NCBI GenBank assembly: GCA_964577255.1 | Contig: CAZNYM010000028.1 | Location: forward strand, 1 to 24,142 | Direction of reading: 5' to 3' | Source: Micavibrio_C sp964577255 | GTDB taxonomy: Bacteria; Pseudomonadota; Alphaproteobacteria; Micavibrionales; Micavibrionaceae | DNA length: 24,142 nucleotides | Part shown: piece after piece, positions 7,354-14,387 of the stretch | Layout of the letters: each line of letters starts with the position of its first letter | How positions within the stretch are numbered: the stretch's first letter is position 1 | Notes under the pieces: generated by a model | Database searches by the model: none | What the model saw: only the letters and a program-made list of their open reading frames with translations | What the model was told of the DNA's origin: nothing | Program-made: the position numbers and the translations under genes

Positions 7354-7401
7354 ATCACCGGGTTAATTCATAGTTTTTGGGATCCGGTCAGAACCGCCCT
7401 T

Positions 7402-7887
7402 TCAACCCATCGCCTGAATGAAATCCAGCGCCCCCTGCAGGATGAATTGGGCAGCCAGCTTGTCGACGTTCTGTTTTCTCTTTGTTCTTGACATATCCAC
7501 TTCCTCGATCATGAATCGATCCACAGCCGCTGTGGATAACCTTTCATCCCACAGGGCGATCCAGGGGTCGGGGCCGAAGATCTCGGGGTGGCGCGCCATC
7601 TCCTGGGCGAAGTGGCGCACGGCCTGGCAGCGCGGCCCCTCGGAACCATCCATGTTGAGCGGATAGCCCAGCACGAAACCCGCCACCGCGTATTCCTTAA
7701 TAACCGCATCGAGCAGCCGGATATCGGCGGTGAACTTGGTCCGCTCGATCAGGCGCAGAGGCGTGGCGATGCTGTGCAACGGGTCGGACAGCGCCACACC
7801 GATGGTTTTGGTGCCGATATCAAGCCCGGCCAGGCGTCGCCCGGCCGGCCGTTCCGACACGATGTCCCGAAGAGGTGCTATGGGCAT
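7402..7887 (-). CDS. ruvX: Putative pre-16S rRNA nuclease / RuvX (YqgF family)
   Basis: This RNase H-fold protein is linked in the family to 16S rRNA 5' processing, with Holliday-junction resolution also proposed. The 161-residue length is normal for the short bacterial form. The three acidic positions are present: AGLDIGTKTIGVALSD (Asp23), the WDERLSTAAVDR block (Glu115) and NVDKLAAQFILQ (Asp142). The FVLGYPLNMDGSEGPR motif lies between them. CAAGGA precedes the ATG by 4-5 bases. It is divergent from gatC, with only 64 bases between the starts, and convergent with the permease gene. Confidence 0.93.
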   Translation of the reverse strand: MPIAPLRDIVSERPAGRRLAGLDIGTKTIGVALSDPLHSIATPLRLIERTKFTADIRLLDAVIKEYAVAGFVLGYPLNMDGSEGPRCQAVRHFAQEMARHPEIFGPDPWIALWDERLSTAAVDRFMIEEVDMSRTKRKQNVDKLAAQFILQGALDFIQAMG

Positions 7888-7898
7888 GTAATCCTTGC

Positions 7899-7920
7899 TT
7901 ATCCTGCGTTACGCGGATAA
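7899..7920. promoter_or_regulatory. Interrupted palindrome between ruvX and gatC
   Basis: TTATCC at 7899-7904 and GGATAA at 7915-7920 are inverted copies, and inside them GCGT/ACGC also pair, with one unpaired T. The element occupies the centre of the only divergent regulatory space for ruvX and the gat operon. It overlaps a weak candidate gatC promoter (TTGCTT 7895-7900, 17 bases, TAAAAC 7918-7923). It could be an operator; its function is not known. Confidence 0.35.
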
Positions 7921-7951
7921 AACGTAAGGAAATTTCAAGGGATAGGCAAGC

Positions 7952-8239
7952 ATGAGCATCGACGAAAACGTTGTCAGGAAGGTAGCGGGTCTGGCCCGCC
8001 TGCAGATGACGCCCGAGGAGATCACCCAGCGCACCCCCCAGGTGGCGGGGATCATGAAATGGATCGAAATGCTGGGCGAAGTCGATACCGACAAAGTCGA
8101 GCCGCTGGCGAACGTGGTGCAGCAGAAACTCAAGCTGCGCGCCGATAACGTCAGCGACGGCGGCTACCAGCAGGCGGTGCTGGCGAATGCGCCCGAAGCG
8201 GTGGAAGGATTCTTCGTCGTGCCGAAGGTGGTGGAGTGA
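7952..8239 (+). CDS. gatC: Asp-tRNA(Asn)/Glu-tRNA(Gln) amidotransferase subunit C
   Basis: GatC is the small subunit that holds GatA and GatB together in the tRNA-dependent amidotransferase. The 95-residue protein shows the family pattern: VRKVAGLARLQMTPEEITQ at the start, MKWIEMLGEVDTDKVEPLAN in the middle and LRADNVSDGG followed by LANAPEAVEGFFVVPKVVE at the end. It is the first gene of the gatC-gatA-insert-gatB cluster. Its stop overlaps the gatA start (TGATG at 8237-8241), which indicates translational coupling. Confidence 0.95.
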   Translation: MSIDENVVRKVAGLARLQMTPEEITQRTPQVAGIMKWIEMLGEVDTDKVEPLANVVQQKLKLRADNVSDGGYQQAVLANAPEAVEGFFVVPKVVE

Positions 8240-9729
8240 TGACCAATCTGACCCATCTGACCATCGCGCAAGCCCTCAAGGGCCTGAAAGAGAAAGATTT
8301 CACCGCCACGGAGCTGACCCAGGCGCATGTGCGGGCCGTGGCCGCGACCAAGCACCTTAACGCCTTCATCACCGAAACGCCCGAGGCGGCGCTGAAGCAG
8401 GCGGCGGAATCGGACAAGAAATACGCGGACGGCAAAGCCGGGCCGCTTGAAGGCATTCCCATCGCGATGAAGGATCTTTTCTGCACCACCGGCGTGCGCA
8501 CCACCGCCGCCAGCAAGATTCTTGAGAATTTCGTGCCGCAATACGAATCCACCGTGTCGCAGAAGCTTCTGGATGCGGGCACGATCTCCCTTGGCAAGAC
8601 AAACCTCGATGAATTCGCCATGGGTTCGGCGAACATCACCAGCGCCTACGGCAATGTCATCAACCCGTGGACCCGCCAGAGCGATCCCGCCCGCGCATTG
8701 GTGCCCGGCGGCTCGTCGGGCGGTTCGGCCGCCGTGGTTGCCGCGCGCGCGGCGATGGCCGCGACCGGCACCGACACTGGCGGCTCGATCCGCCAACCCG
8801 CCAGCTTCTGCGGCATCGCCGGCATAAAACCCACTTACGGCCGCTGCTCGCGCTGGGGCGTGATCGCCTTCGCCTCCTCGCTCGACCAGCCCGGGATCTT
8901 CGCCCGCAACACGGAAGACTGCGCCCTGCTGCTCAGGGCCATGGCCGGTTACGATCCGAAAGACAGCACTTCGGCCGACAAGCCGGTGCCCGATTACGCC
9001 GCCGCGCTGCAAGGCTCGCTCAAGGGCCTGAAAGTCGGCATTCCGAAAGAATACCGCGTCGAAGGCATGCCCAAGGACGTCGAGGCCGTGTGGCAGAAAG
9101 GCATCGCCTGGATGAAGGATGCCGGCGCGACCGTGGTCGATGTAAGCCTGCCGCACACCAAATACGCCCTGCCGACTTATTATGTGATCGCGCCAGCCGA
9201 ATGCTCGTCCAACCTCGCGCGCTATGACGGCGTGCGTTACGGTCTGCGCGTCGAGGGCGAAAACCTCAACAGCATGTACGAAAAAACCCGTGCCGCCGGC
9301 TTCGGCAGCGAGGTCAAACGCCGCATCCTGATCGGCACCTATGTGCTGTCGGCCGGATACTACGACGCCTATTACATCAAGGCCCAGAAGCTGCGCCGCC
9401 TGATCTATCAGGATTTCGAGAACGCCTATAAATCCTGCGACGTGCTGCTGACCCCCACCGCGCCCTCGGCCGCGTTCGCCATCGGCGAGAACGAGGACGA
9501 CCCGATCAAGATGTACCTGAACGATGTGTTCACCGTTCCCGCTTCGCTGGCCGGCATGCCGGGTATGTCGGTGCCGGCCGGCACGGATGCCGAAGGCCTG
9601 CCGCTCGGGCTGCAGGTGATCGGCCGCCCGTGGGACGAGGAAACGGTGTTCAAGGTCTGTCACCGGATCGAGCAGGCGGCGGCCTTCACCGCCCTGCCCC
9701 GCATGATCGCGGAAAAGGCGGCGGCATGA
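8239..9729 (+). CDS. gatA: Asp-tRNA(Asn)/Glu-tRNA(Gln) amidotransferase subunit A
   Basis: GatA is the amidase that frees ammonia from glutamine and passes it to GatB. The 496-residue protein is a full-length amidase-signature enzyme. The Ser-cisSer-Lys triad is visible: Lys78 in IAMKDLFCTTG, the cis-Ser at about 159 in VPGGSSGGSAA, and the nucleophile Ser183 in TDTGGSIRQPASFCG. The family segment GIKPTYGRCSRWGVIAFASS follows. The ATG at 8239 is chosen because it overlaps the gatC TGA; a GTG one codon earlier (8236) is also in frame. Its stop overlaps the start of the next gene by ATGA, so three genes are translationally chained. Confidence 0.96.
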   Translation: MTNLTHLTIAQALKGLKEKDFTATELTQAHVRAVAATKHLNAFITETPEAALKQAAESDKKYADGKAGPLEGIPIAMKDLFCTTGVRTTAASKILENFVPQYESTVSQKLLDAGTISLGKTNLDEFAMGSANITSAYGNVINPWTRQSDPARALVPGGSSGGSAAVVAARAAMAATGTDTGGSIRQPASFCGIAGIKPTYGRCSRWGVIAFASSLDQPGIFARNTEDCALLLRAMAGYDPKDSTSADKPVPDYAAALQGSLKGLKVGIPKEYRVEGMPKDVEAVWQKGIAWMKDAGATVVDVSLPHTKYALPTYYVIAPAECSSNLARYDGVRYGLRVEGENLNSMYEKTRAAGFGSEVKRRILIGTYVLSAGYYDAYYIKAQKLRRLIYQDFENAYKSCDVLLTPTAPSAAFAIGENEDDPIKMYLNDVFTVPASLAGMPGMSVPAGTDAEGLPLGLQVIGRPWDEETVFKVCHRIEQAAAFTALPRMIAEKAAA

Positions 9730-10376
9730 AGATAACGGCCTTCCTCATCGCCGCTTTTTTGCTTCTGGCGTCGCAGAAAGCGTTCGCGCAGTCTGACATG
9801 CTGGCGCCACGCGCCGACGCGGTCGAGCAGCTGCTGAGCACGCCCGAAAGCGGCGTAGCCGCCGTCACGCAGGCGGCGCAGGCCCAGGCTTTTTATAACC
9901 GCTGTCTGCAGAAACCCGATCCGACCCTGCCGCCCGAAGGTCAGGAGACGATGTGCGCCTGCATGTCGGCGCAGGCAAACCGATTCAAACTCAGCGAAAG
10001 CGAGCTGCATTTCCTGGCGACGGGAGAAGTGATGGAAGGCGGCGAGCCGATGTCACGTGAGCGGCAATTCAACCTTATATACGGCCCCTGCATCGGCATC
10101 CCCGCCGGGCAGCATATCTATCAGCAATGCTATTACGACCCCAATGTCCGCGCCATGACCGGGTATCAAGAGATGCTGGAGGGCCAGTGCGCCTGCATGC
10201 TGCATGAGCTGCGCGATTATCTGGACAACGACGCGCCGGCGCTGCTGGGCATCCAGATCGTGACCCGGCCCGCTTACACCGATCCGCTGCAGGCGCTGAT
10301 CGAGTCGACCGATTTTGTGACCCAGACCAGCAAGGCCCGCAGCAAATGCCTAGCGACCTGGGGCCGCAAGAATTAA
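9726..10376 (+). CDS. Secreted protein with duplicated four-cysteine pattern, inside the gat operon
   Basis: I do not recognise this 216-residue protein. It starts with a clear Sec signal peptide (MKITAFLIAAFLLLASQKAFA, cleavage after AFA at 21). The mature part has eight cysteines (60, 77, 79, 122, 135, 155, 157, 208) arranged as two similar units: Tyr-x-x-Cys, a gap of 17 or 20, CACM, and a fourth Cys 43 or 51 residues later. An even number of paired cysteines fits disulfide bonds in the periplasm. The start ATG overlaps the gatA stop (ATGA) and gatB follows 31 bases later. It is therefore almost certainly cotranscribed with a cytoplasmic enzyme complex, an unexpected neighbour for an exported protein. 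Confidence 0.85.
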   Translation: MKITAFLIAAFLLLASQKAFAQSDMLAPRADAVEQLLSTPESGVAAVTQAAQAQAFYNRCLQKPDPTLPPEGQETMCACMSAQANRFKLSESELHFLATGEVMEGGEPMSRERQFNLIYGPCIGIPAGQHIYQQCYYDPNVRAMTGYQEMLEGQCACMLHELRDYLDNDAPALLGIQIVTRPAYTDPLQALIESTDFVTQTSKARSKCLATWGRKN

Positions 10377-10407
10377 CTGAGTTCGTGAACGCAGAGGCTT
10401 GAAGCAT

Positions 10408-11862
10408 ATGGGCGATATCGTAAAAGGCGAGACAGGAGACTGGGAGATCGTGATCGGCATGGAAGTGCATGCCCAGGTCACTTCGCAATCCAAGTTGTTC
10501 TCGGGCGCCTCGACTGCGTTCGGCGCGGAGCCGAACAGCCAGGTCAGTTTCGTCGACGCTGCCATGCCCGGCATGCTGCCGGTGCTGAACGCGTTTTGCG
10601 TCGAGCAGGCAGTGCGCACAGGCCTCGGCCTCAACGCCCAAATCAACGAATATTCGGTATTCGAGCGCAAAAACTATTTCTATCCCGACTTGCCGCAGGG
10701 CTATCAGATCTCCCAGTTCAAGCACCCGATCGTGGGCGAAGGGCAGATCGAGATCGACCTCGCCGACGGCAAGAGCAAGGCGATCCGCATTGAACGCCTT
10801 CATCTCGAGCAGGATGCCGGCAAATCGCTGCACGACCAGCACCCGGCCAAATCCTTCGTCGATTTGAACCGCTCCGGCACCGCGCTGATGGAGATCGTGT
10901 CGCGCCCCGACATCGGCGGCGCCGAGGAAGCGGCTGCGTATCTTTCCAAACTGCGCATGATCCTTCGTTACCTTGAGACCTGCGATGGGAACATGGAGGA
11001 AGGCTCGATGCGCGCCGACGTCAATCTTTCGATGCGCCGGCCGGGCGGCCCCCTGGGCACGCGCTGCGAGATCAAGAACGTCAACTCGATAAAGGCGGTG
11101 CAAATGGCGATCGCCTATGAATCCCGCCGCCAGGTGGAAGTGATCGAGGGCGGCGGCACGATCAGACAGGAGACGCGCCTGTGGGATCCCGTCAAGGGCG
11201 AAACCCGCTCGATGCGCTCCAAGGAAGAGGCGCACGATTACCGCTACTTCCCCGATCCCGACCTGCTGCCGCTTGAGCTGGAAAAAGGCTTCGTGGAGGC
11301 GATCAAGGCCACCCTGCCCGAGCTGCCCGACCAGAAGAAGCACCGCTTCATGAAGGATTACGGCCTGAGCGCCTATGACGCCGCCGTGCTGATCGCGGAA
11401 CGCACCCGCGCCGATTATTACGAAGAAGCGGCCAGGGGCGCCGATCCCAAGCTGGTCGCCAACTGGATCATGAACGAGCTGCTGGCCGTGCTGAACAAGG
11501 ACGGCAAGGACCTCGATCAGAGCCCGGTCAAGGCCGCGCAGATCGGTAAGCTGACGCAGCTGATCGGCGACAATACGATTTCCGGCAAAATCGCCAAGGA
11601 TGTTTTCGCCCTGATGGTGGAAACCGGCAAGGACCCCGATGCGATCGTCGAGGAAAAAGGCCTAAAGCAGGTCACCGACACCGGCGCGATAGAAAAAGTG
11701 ATCGCCGAGGTGATCGCCGAAAACCCGGACAAAGTGGCGGAATACCGCGGCGGCAAGGATAAATTGTTCGGCTTATTCGTCGGCCAGGTGATGAAAAAAT
11801 CGGGCGGCAAGGCCAACCCCGGCATGGTCAACGACATGCTCAAAGCAAAACTGGAGTCCTAA
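10408..11862 (+). CDS. gatB: Asp-tRNA(Asn)/Glu-tRNA(Gln) amidotransferase subunit B
   Basis: GatB binds the mischarged tRNA, activates the Asp or Glu side chain and transfers ammonia from GatA. The 484-residue protein has the expected order: the catalytic domain from GDWEIVIGMEVHAQVTSQSK through FYPDLPQGYQISQFKHP, then RPDIGGAEEAAAYLSKLR and RADVNLSMRRPGG. The helical and YqeY-like tail carries LVANWIMNELLAVLNKDGK and ends in NPGMVNDMLKAKLES. The ATG at 10408 fits homologs; a TTG three codons upstream is also in frame. It is separated from gatA by a secreted-protein gene and followed 4 bases later by a TerD-domain gene. Confidence 0.96.
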   Translation: MGDIVKGETGDWEIVIGMEVHAQVTSQSKLFSGASTAFGAEPNSQVSFVDAAMPGMLPVLNAFCVEQAVRTGLGLNAQINEYSVFERKNYFYPDLPQGYQISQFKHPIVGEGQIEIDLADGKSKAIRIERLHLEQDAGKSLHDQHPAKSFVDLNRSGTALMEIVSRPDIGGAEEAAAYLSKLRMILRYLETCDGNMEEGSMRADVNLSMRRPGGPLGTRCEIKNVNSIKAVQMAIAYESRRQVEVIEGGGTIRQETRLWDPVKGETRSMRSKEEAHDYRYFPDPDLLPLELEKGFVEAIKATLPELPDQKKHRFMKDYGLSAYDAAVLIAERTRADYYEEAARGADPKLVANWIMNELLAVLNKDGKDLDQSPVKAAQIGKLTQLIGDNTISGKIAKDVFALMVETGKDPDAIVEEKGLKQVTDTGAIEKVIAEVIAENPDKVAEYRGGKDKLFGLFVGQVMKKSGGKANPGMVNDMLKAKLES

Positions 11863-11866
11863 GCAC

Positions 11867-12652
11867 ATGACGACCATAGAAAAGAAGCCACCTCTCGTTG
11901 TTGATCTGCCTGAAAACGGTATAGGGCGCATCCTGATCGGCTTGTCGTGGGATCCTGAGGGCCAGGAGTTCTATTCCAACACGGCCACACCGCCCCCAGC
12001 GGACAAGCCGCTACCAGTACTGGGCAAAGGTGCGGTGAAAATCTTCTACAAGATTGCCTATTTTTTTCTGAATGCCCCGCACAACATAAAATACGCCGCG
12101 GAAGGAATGAAGGAAACCATTCCCCAGATCATCGACCAGCGCAAAGGCATGAAAGCCGATGACGCGCCAGGCCGCGACAAGGATTTTAACGCTTTCGACC
12201 TCGACCTTCTCTGCTTAATTTTTAACAAGGACGGGGATTTGATCGCCCGGGTTGGGCCTGACAGTGAAGAGATGGCGGATGAAACCGGCGTAGTTTACCA
12301 CAGCGGCGACAATTTTTCCGGTGGCATGGGTGGAACCGACGATGAAAGAATCTATATCAATAGCAAGAACCTTCCCGACAGCTATATGCATTTCTTTTTT
12401 GTCGTATTGAGTGATTCATCCTTCACCCTCGACGAAATCAGTAATCCCTGCGTGCGCATCGCGGATGGAATGACGGAACGCGATTTTTTACGTACGCCGC
12501 TTGGGGAAACCCCCGAAAGCAAGACAACCGGATACGCCTTCTGCCATCTCTGGCGGCAGGACGGGAAGTGGCTGCTGGAGAATGTAGATACTTATTCGGA
12601 ATTTGAGACGGACTGGCCCGCCTTTTTTAAAACAAAAATTTTTCGGAGATAA
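11867..12652 (+). CDS. TerD-domain protein with a long internal insertion
   Basis: TerD-type domains are calcium-binding beta-sandwiches found in tellurite-resistance and stress-related clusters. This 261-residue protein shows the first strand (GRILIGLSWDP, 20-30) and then the rest of the domain from FDLDLLCLIFNKDGDLIARV (110-129). The hallmark metal-binding stretch is HSGDNFSGGMGGTDDERI (145-162), followed by MHFFFVVLSD and YAFCHLWRQDGKWLLENVD. About 78 residues (31-108), including a hydrophobic run FYKIAYFFLNA, separate strand one from the rest, where most TerD proteins have only a short loop. It follows gatB by 4 bases and probably shares its message. No other ter genes are present, so tellurite resistance should not be assumed. 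Confidence 0.85.
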   Translation: MTTIEKKPPLVVDLPENGIGRILIGLSWDPEGQEFYSNTATPPPADKPLPVLGKGAVKIFYKIAYFFLNAPHNIKYAAEGMKETIPQIIDQRKGMKADDAPGRDKDFNAFDLDLLCLIFNKDGDLIARVGPDSEEMADETGVVYHSGDNFSGGMGGTDDERIYINSKNLPDSYMHFFFVVLSDSSFTLDEISNPCVRIADGMTERDFLRTPLGETPESKTTGYAFCHLWRQDGKWLLENVDTYSEFETDWPAFFKTKIFRR

Positions 12653-12659
12653 TCATACA

Positions 12660-12920
12660 ATGCTTACATTCGATTTTAACCGCGACGCCGACCGCTTGCT
12701 GCGCCTGGATGTTATCAACGGGATCGAGAATCTGGTCGGCGTAAGCGGCGTGAAAGCCCTGGATCGCCAACGCGCCGGCATTCCCTACAAATACAGCGTG
12801 GTGGCGGAAGCAGGCGCCGCGCCCGACCTGCCCGGCCTGGCCCTGCGCATCGGCAAAATGCCGGGCGTGCGGGCGGTTTTCCTTTCTTTCGACGGCGGCC
12901 GCGGATCCGGCCCGGATTAA
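12660..12920 (+). CDS. Small hypothetical protein
   Basis: This 86-residue product is not recognised. It begins MLTFDFNRDADRLLRLDVIN, contains GIENLVGVSGVKALDRQRAG, and ends LPGLALRIGKMPGVRAVFLS followed by a short Gly-rich tail. The alternation suggests a small alpha/beta fold without signal peptide or membrane segment. GGAGAT about 10 bases before the ATG is a fair ribosome binding site. Codon use is GC-rich like neighbouring real genes, and the gene follows the TerD gene by 7 bases, so it is likely the last gene of the gat transcript. An in-frame start at 12603 would overlap the TerD gene and is less likely. Confidence 0.6.
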   Translation: MLTFDFNRDADRLLRLDVINGIENLVGVSGVKALDRQRAGIPYKYSVVAEAGAAPDLPGLALRIGKMPGVRAVFLSFDGGRGSGPD

Positions 12921-12923
12921 TTG

Positions 12924-12952
12924 TTGCAAGCCCCTGGCATCACTGGTAAAAA
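12924..12952 (+). promoter_or_regulatory. Candidate promoter for tRNA-Ser
   Basis: TTGCAA (12924-12929), a 17-base spacer and TAAAAA (12947-12952) lie 21 bases before the tRNA 5' end, a normal distance for a stable RNA promoter. Each box matches consensus at four of six bases. Confidence 0.35.
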
Positions 12953-12973
12953 AGGGGCCTGTTGCGCATCAAA

Positions 12974-13065
12974 GGAAACGTGGCCGAGTGGCTGAAGGCA
13001 ACGGTTTGCTAAATCGTCATACGGGGTAACCTGTATCGAGGGTTCGAATCCCTCCGTTTCCGCCA
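12974..13065 (+). tRNA. tRNA-Ser (anticodon GCT), CCA encoded
   Basis: The acceptor arm GGAAACG (12974-12980) pairs with CGTTTCC (13055-13061), followed by discriminator G and encoded CCA. The D-arm region reads GCCGAGTGGCTGAAGGC, the anticodon loop carries GCT between TT and AA, and the T-arm GGGTTCGAATCCC is canonical. The long variable arm marks a class II tRNA, as expected for serine. It decodes AGC and AGT. An AT-richer methyltransferase gene begins just beyond its 3' end. Confidence 0.97.
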
Positions 13066-13071
13066 TTCTAG
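13064..13071 (+). repeat. 8-base direct repeat, copy at the tRNA 3' end
   Basis: CATTCTAG begins on the CA of the tRNA CCA end and recurs exactly at 13872-13879. The two copies bracket the methyltransferase reading frame. The sequences on either side of the copies do not match further. Confidence 0.5.
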
Positions 13072-13082
13072 GCGTCTAAGGA

Positions 13083-13874
13083 TCAGACTGTCTTCCTTGT
13101 GATAAAAATGAGCGAGGACTTCATCGGCGCAAATCCCCACCATACACTGCGAACTTCTACGCTGAACTGATCCCGATATTCATCAGGAAACAGAGACAGA
13201 ATTTCTTCCTTTGTGTAGGTTCTTAGCACAGACACCACACCGTCGAATGTGTACATTAAGGCAGAAACAGGGAAGAAAAATGAAACAAAAAGCTTTTTCA
13301 GTGACTTCTTTTTAGCAAAAAAAGGAGAAAGAAGATTAACGGGAAAAGATAGCAAGGTCATGATCAGACAATACACATTTCGTTCAAAGACTTCAGCGAT
13401 ACACAGCCCGTCAGCCTTTTCACAAAATTGACGTAGAAACAGACTAACATCCTCGGATTTAAAGTGATGAAGGGCAGTAAAAATCGTCCAGTACCGGGGT
13501 GGGTTTTCAAGTTCGACATGGAGAGCATTTACTGAGACAGGAATATAACCAATATTCTCTTTGCCAAACCGAGATTGAATCTCTGCCCATGCAATTTCAG
13601 CTGGATAAAGATCGGAAAGGACAAAACGAGGAATTTTTGAGTTTGTCTTTCTGGCCGATCTTATGATTTCAGAAAAATGATTACCCCCTGCCGAGCAGAG
13701 ATCAAGCACAGTATCCGCCCTGTTCTTGTGCATCCATGATACAACGAGGGGAGAGGCTCTAAAAAATGGCTTATAAAGAAAATGTATAAAATTCATATTG
13801 TCGTTAAAGCATTCTCGAAAAAGAGGTGAGAGCCAGGACTGATCACAAAATTCAAAAAAATGACGTCTTTTCAT
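13083..13874 (-). CDS. Class I SAM-dependent methyltransferase-like protein, AT-richer than neighbours
   Basis: The 263-residue product has a Rossmann-type methyltransferase core: motif I TVLDLCSAGGNHFSEII (55-71), an acidic second strand in RFVLSDLYP (83-91), and a post-motif ALHHFKSEDVSLFLRQF (134-150) where UbiE-like enzymes place the end of strand four. After the core come two hydrophobic stretches (about 168-185 and 196-208) split by a Lys-rich loop, then VVSVLRTYTKEEILSLFPDE. The substrate is unknown; the hydrophobic part suggests a lipid or membrane-associated one (inference). Codon use is clearly more AT-rich than in the flanking genes, with many AAA, TTT and ATT codons. Together with its place beside tRNA-Ser this suggests acquisition by transfer. 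The ribosome binding site is weak. Confidence 0.75.
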   Translation of the reverse strand: MKRRHFFEFCDQSWLSPLFRECFNDNMNFIHFLYKPFFRASPLVVSWMHKNRADTVLDLCSAGGNHFSEIIRSARKTNSKIPRFVLSDLYPAEIAWAEIQSRFGKENIGYIPVSVNALHVELENPPRYWTIFTALHHFKSEDVSLFLRQFCEKADGLCIAEVFERNVYCLIMTLLSFPVNLLSPFFAKKKSLKKLFVSFFFPVSALMYTFDGVVSVLRTYTKEEILSLFPDEYRDQFSVEVRSVWWGFAPMKSSLIFITRKTV

Positions 13875-13879
13875 TCTAG
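13872..13879 (+). repeat. 8-base direct repeat, copy at the methyltransferase start
   Basis: CATTCTAG here overlaps the methyltransferase start codon (CAT on this strand is its ATG) and matches the copy at 13064-13071, 808 bases away. Confidence 0.5.
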
Positions 13880-13908
13880 TGACTTACTTTCTGTGCAATA
13901 GGCATCAA

Positions 13909-14271
13909 TCATAGGCCTGCAATTTCCTTGAAACCACCATAAGCCATTCGGCGACAGTCAAAGGGCATATCCTCGGGCTTGCACATAGCGTGCAGGCGCG
14001 GATCCTTCATTATCTTTTTGTTCACGGTATCGCGGTGGGCGCGGGACCTGTAGACGATGTAGGAGAAAATCACCACCTCGCCCGCCTTGCTGCGGAACGC
14101 CCTGGGGAACGTGGTGCAGTATTTGCTGCGCGGGTTGTGGTCGGCCACGCATTCCTTGTAATCGAGCGCGCCGTATTCCTTCCACAGCCGCGCGGCCTTG
14201 CGCGCGATCTTGCGGTAGGCCTCGATTTTTCCGCGTTTCACGGGGATAACAAAGCCGTCAACATAGGTCAT
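13909..14271 (-). CDS. DUF1428 (YbaA-like) family protein
   Basis: This 120-residue cytoplasmic protein matches the DUF1428 family along its whole length. It begins MTYVDGFVIPVKRGKIEAYR, has the middle segment KAARLWKEYGALDYKECVAD, then GEVVIFSYIVYRSRAHRDTV, and closes with MPFDCRRMAYGGFKEI. The family adopts a dimeric ferredoxin-like (ABM-type) fold; its biochemical role is not established. The ATG at 14271 is preferred over one 13 codons upstream because the family always starts MTYVDGF and AAGGG lies just before it. The methyltransferase gene follows 34 bases downstream on the same strand. Confidence 0.88.
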   Translation of the reverse strand: MTYVDGFVIPVKRGKIEAYRKIARKAARLWKEYGALDYKECVADHNPRSKYCTTFPRAFRSKAGEVVIFSYIVYRSRAHRDTVNKKIMKDPRLHAMCKPEDMPFDCRRMAYGGFKEIAGL

Positions 14272-14310
14272 GGGGGGCCCTTTCAGTGTGCCTGATATTA
14301 CCATATACAA

Positions 14311-14339
14311 GGCCTGGCTGTTCGATAGACAGTCAGGCC
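14311..14339. promoter_or_regulatory. 29-bp near-perfect palindrome overlapping the VWA-gene -35 box
   Basis: GGCCTGGCTGT (14311-14321) and ACAGTCAGGCC (14329-14339) are inverted copies with a single G-T exception around a 7-base loop. The right half covers the TAGACA -35 box of the following promoter. The placement fits a repressor or activator operator for the VWA operon and possibly for the divergent DUF1428 gene, or a terminator-like hairpin; no T-run follows. Confidence 0.5.
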
Positions 14340-14354
14340 AAAGCTTAATATAGT
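14326..14354 (+). promoter_or_regulatory. Promoter for the VWA operon
   Basis: TAGACA (14326-14331), a 17-base spacer and TATAGT (14349-14354) each match the consensus at five of six bases. Transcription would start near 14361, leaving a short leader that contains a full AGGAGG ribosome binding site (14372-14377) 10 bases before the ATG. Strong expression is expected when the site is not blocked. Confidence 0.6.
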
Positions 14355-14387
14355 CTGGCCAGTTTCTTTTCAGGAGGATAAATCGTC

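Noticed and set aside
5696..7366. Long frame ending in VIPAQAGIQ
   Set aside because: It is an alternate frame of the permease running into the dispersed repeat; the VIPAQAGIQ ending is a known artefact of translating that repeat.
11867..12652. Tellurite resistance locus
   Set aside because: Only one TerD-type domain protein is present and no terA, terB, terC, terE or terZ neighbours, so a resistance function is not supported.
12974..13879. Intact integrative element at tRNA-Ser
   Set aside because: There is no integrase, no duplicated tRNA 3' end and only an 8-base repeat, so only possible transfer of a single gene is suggested.
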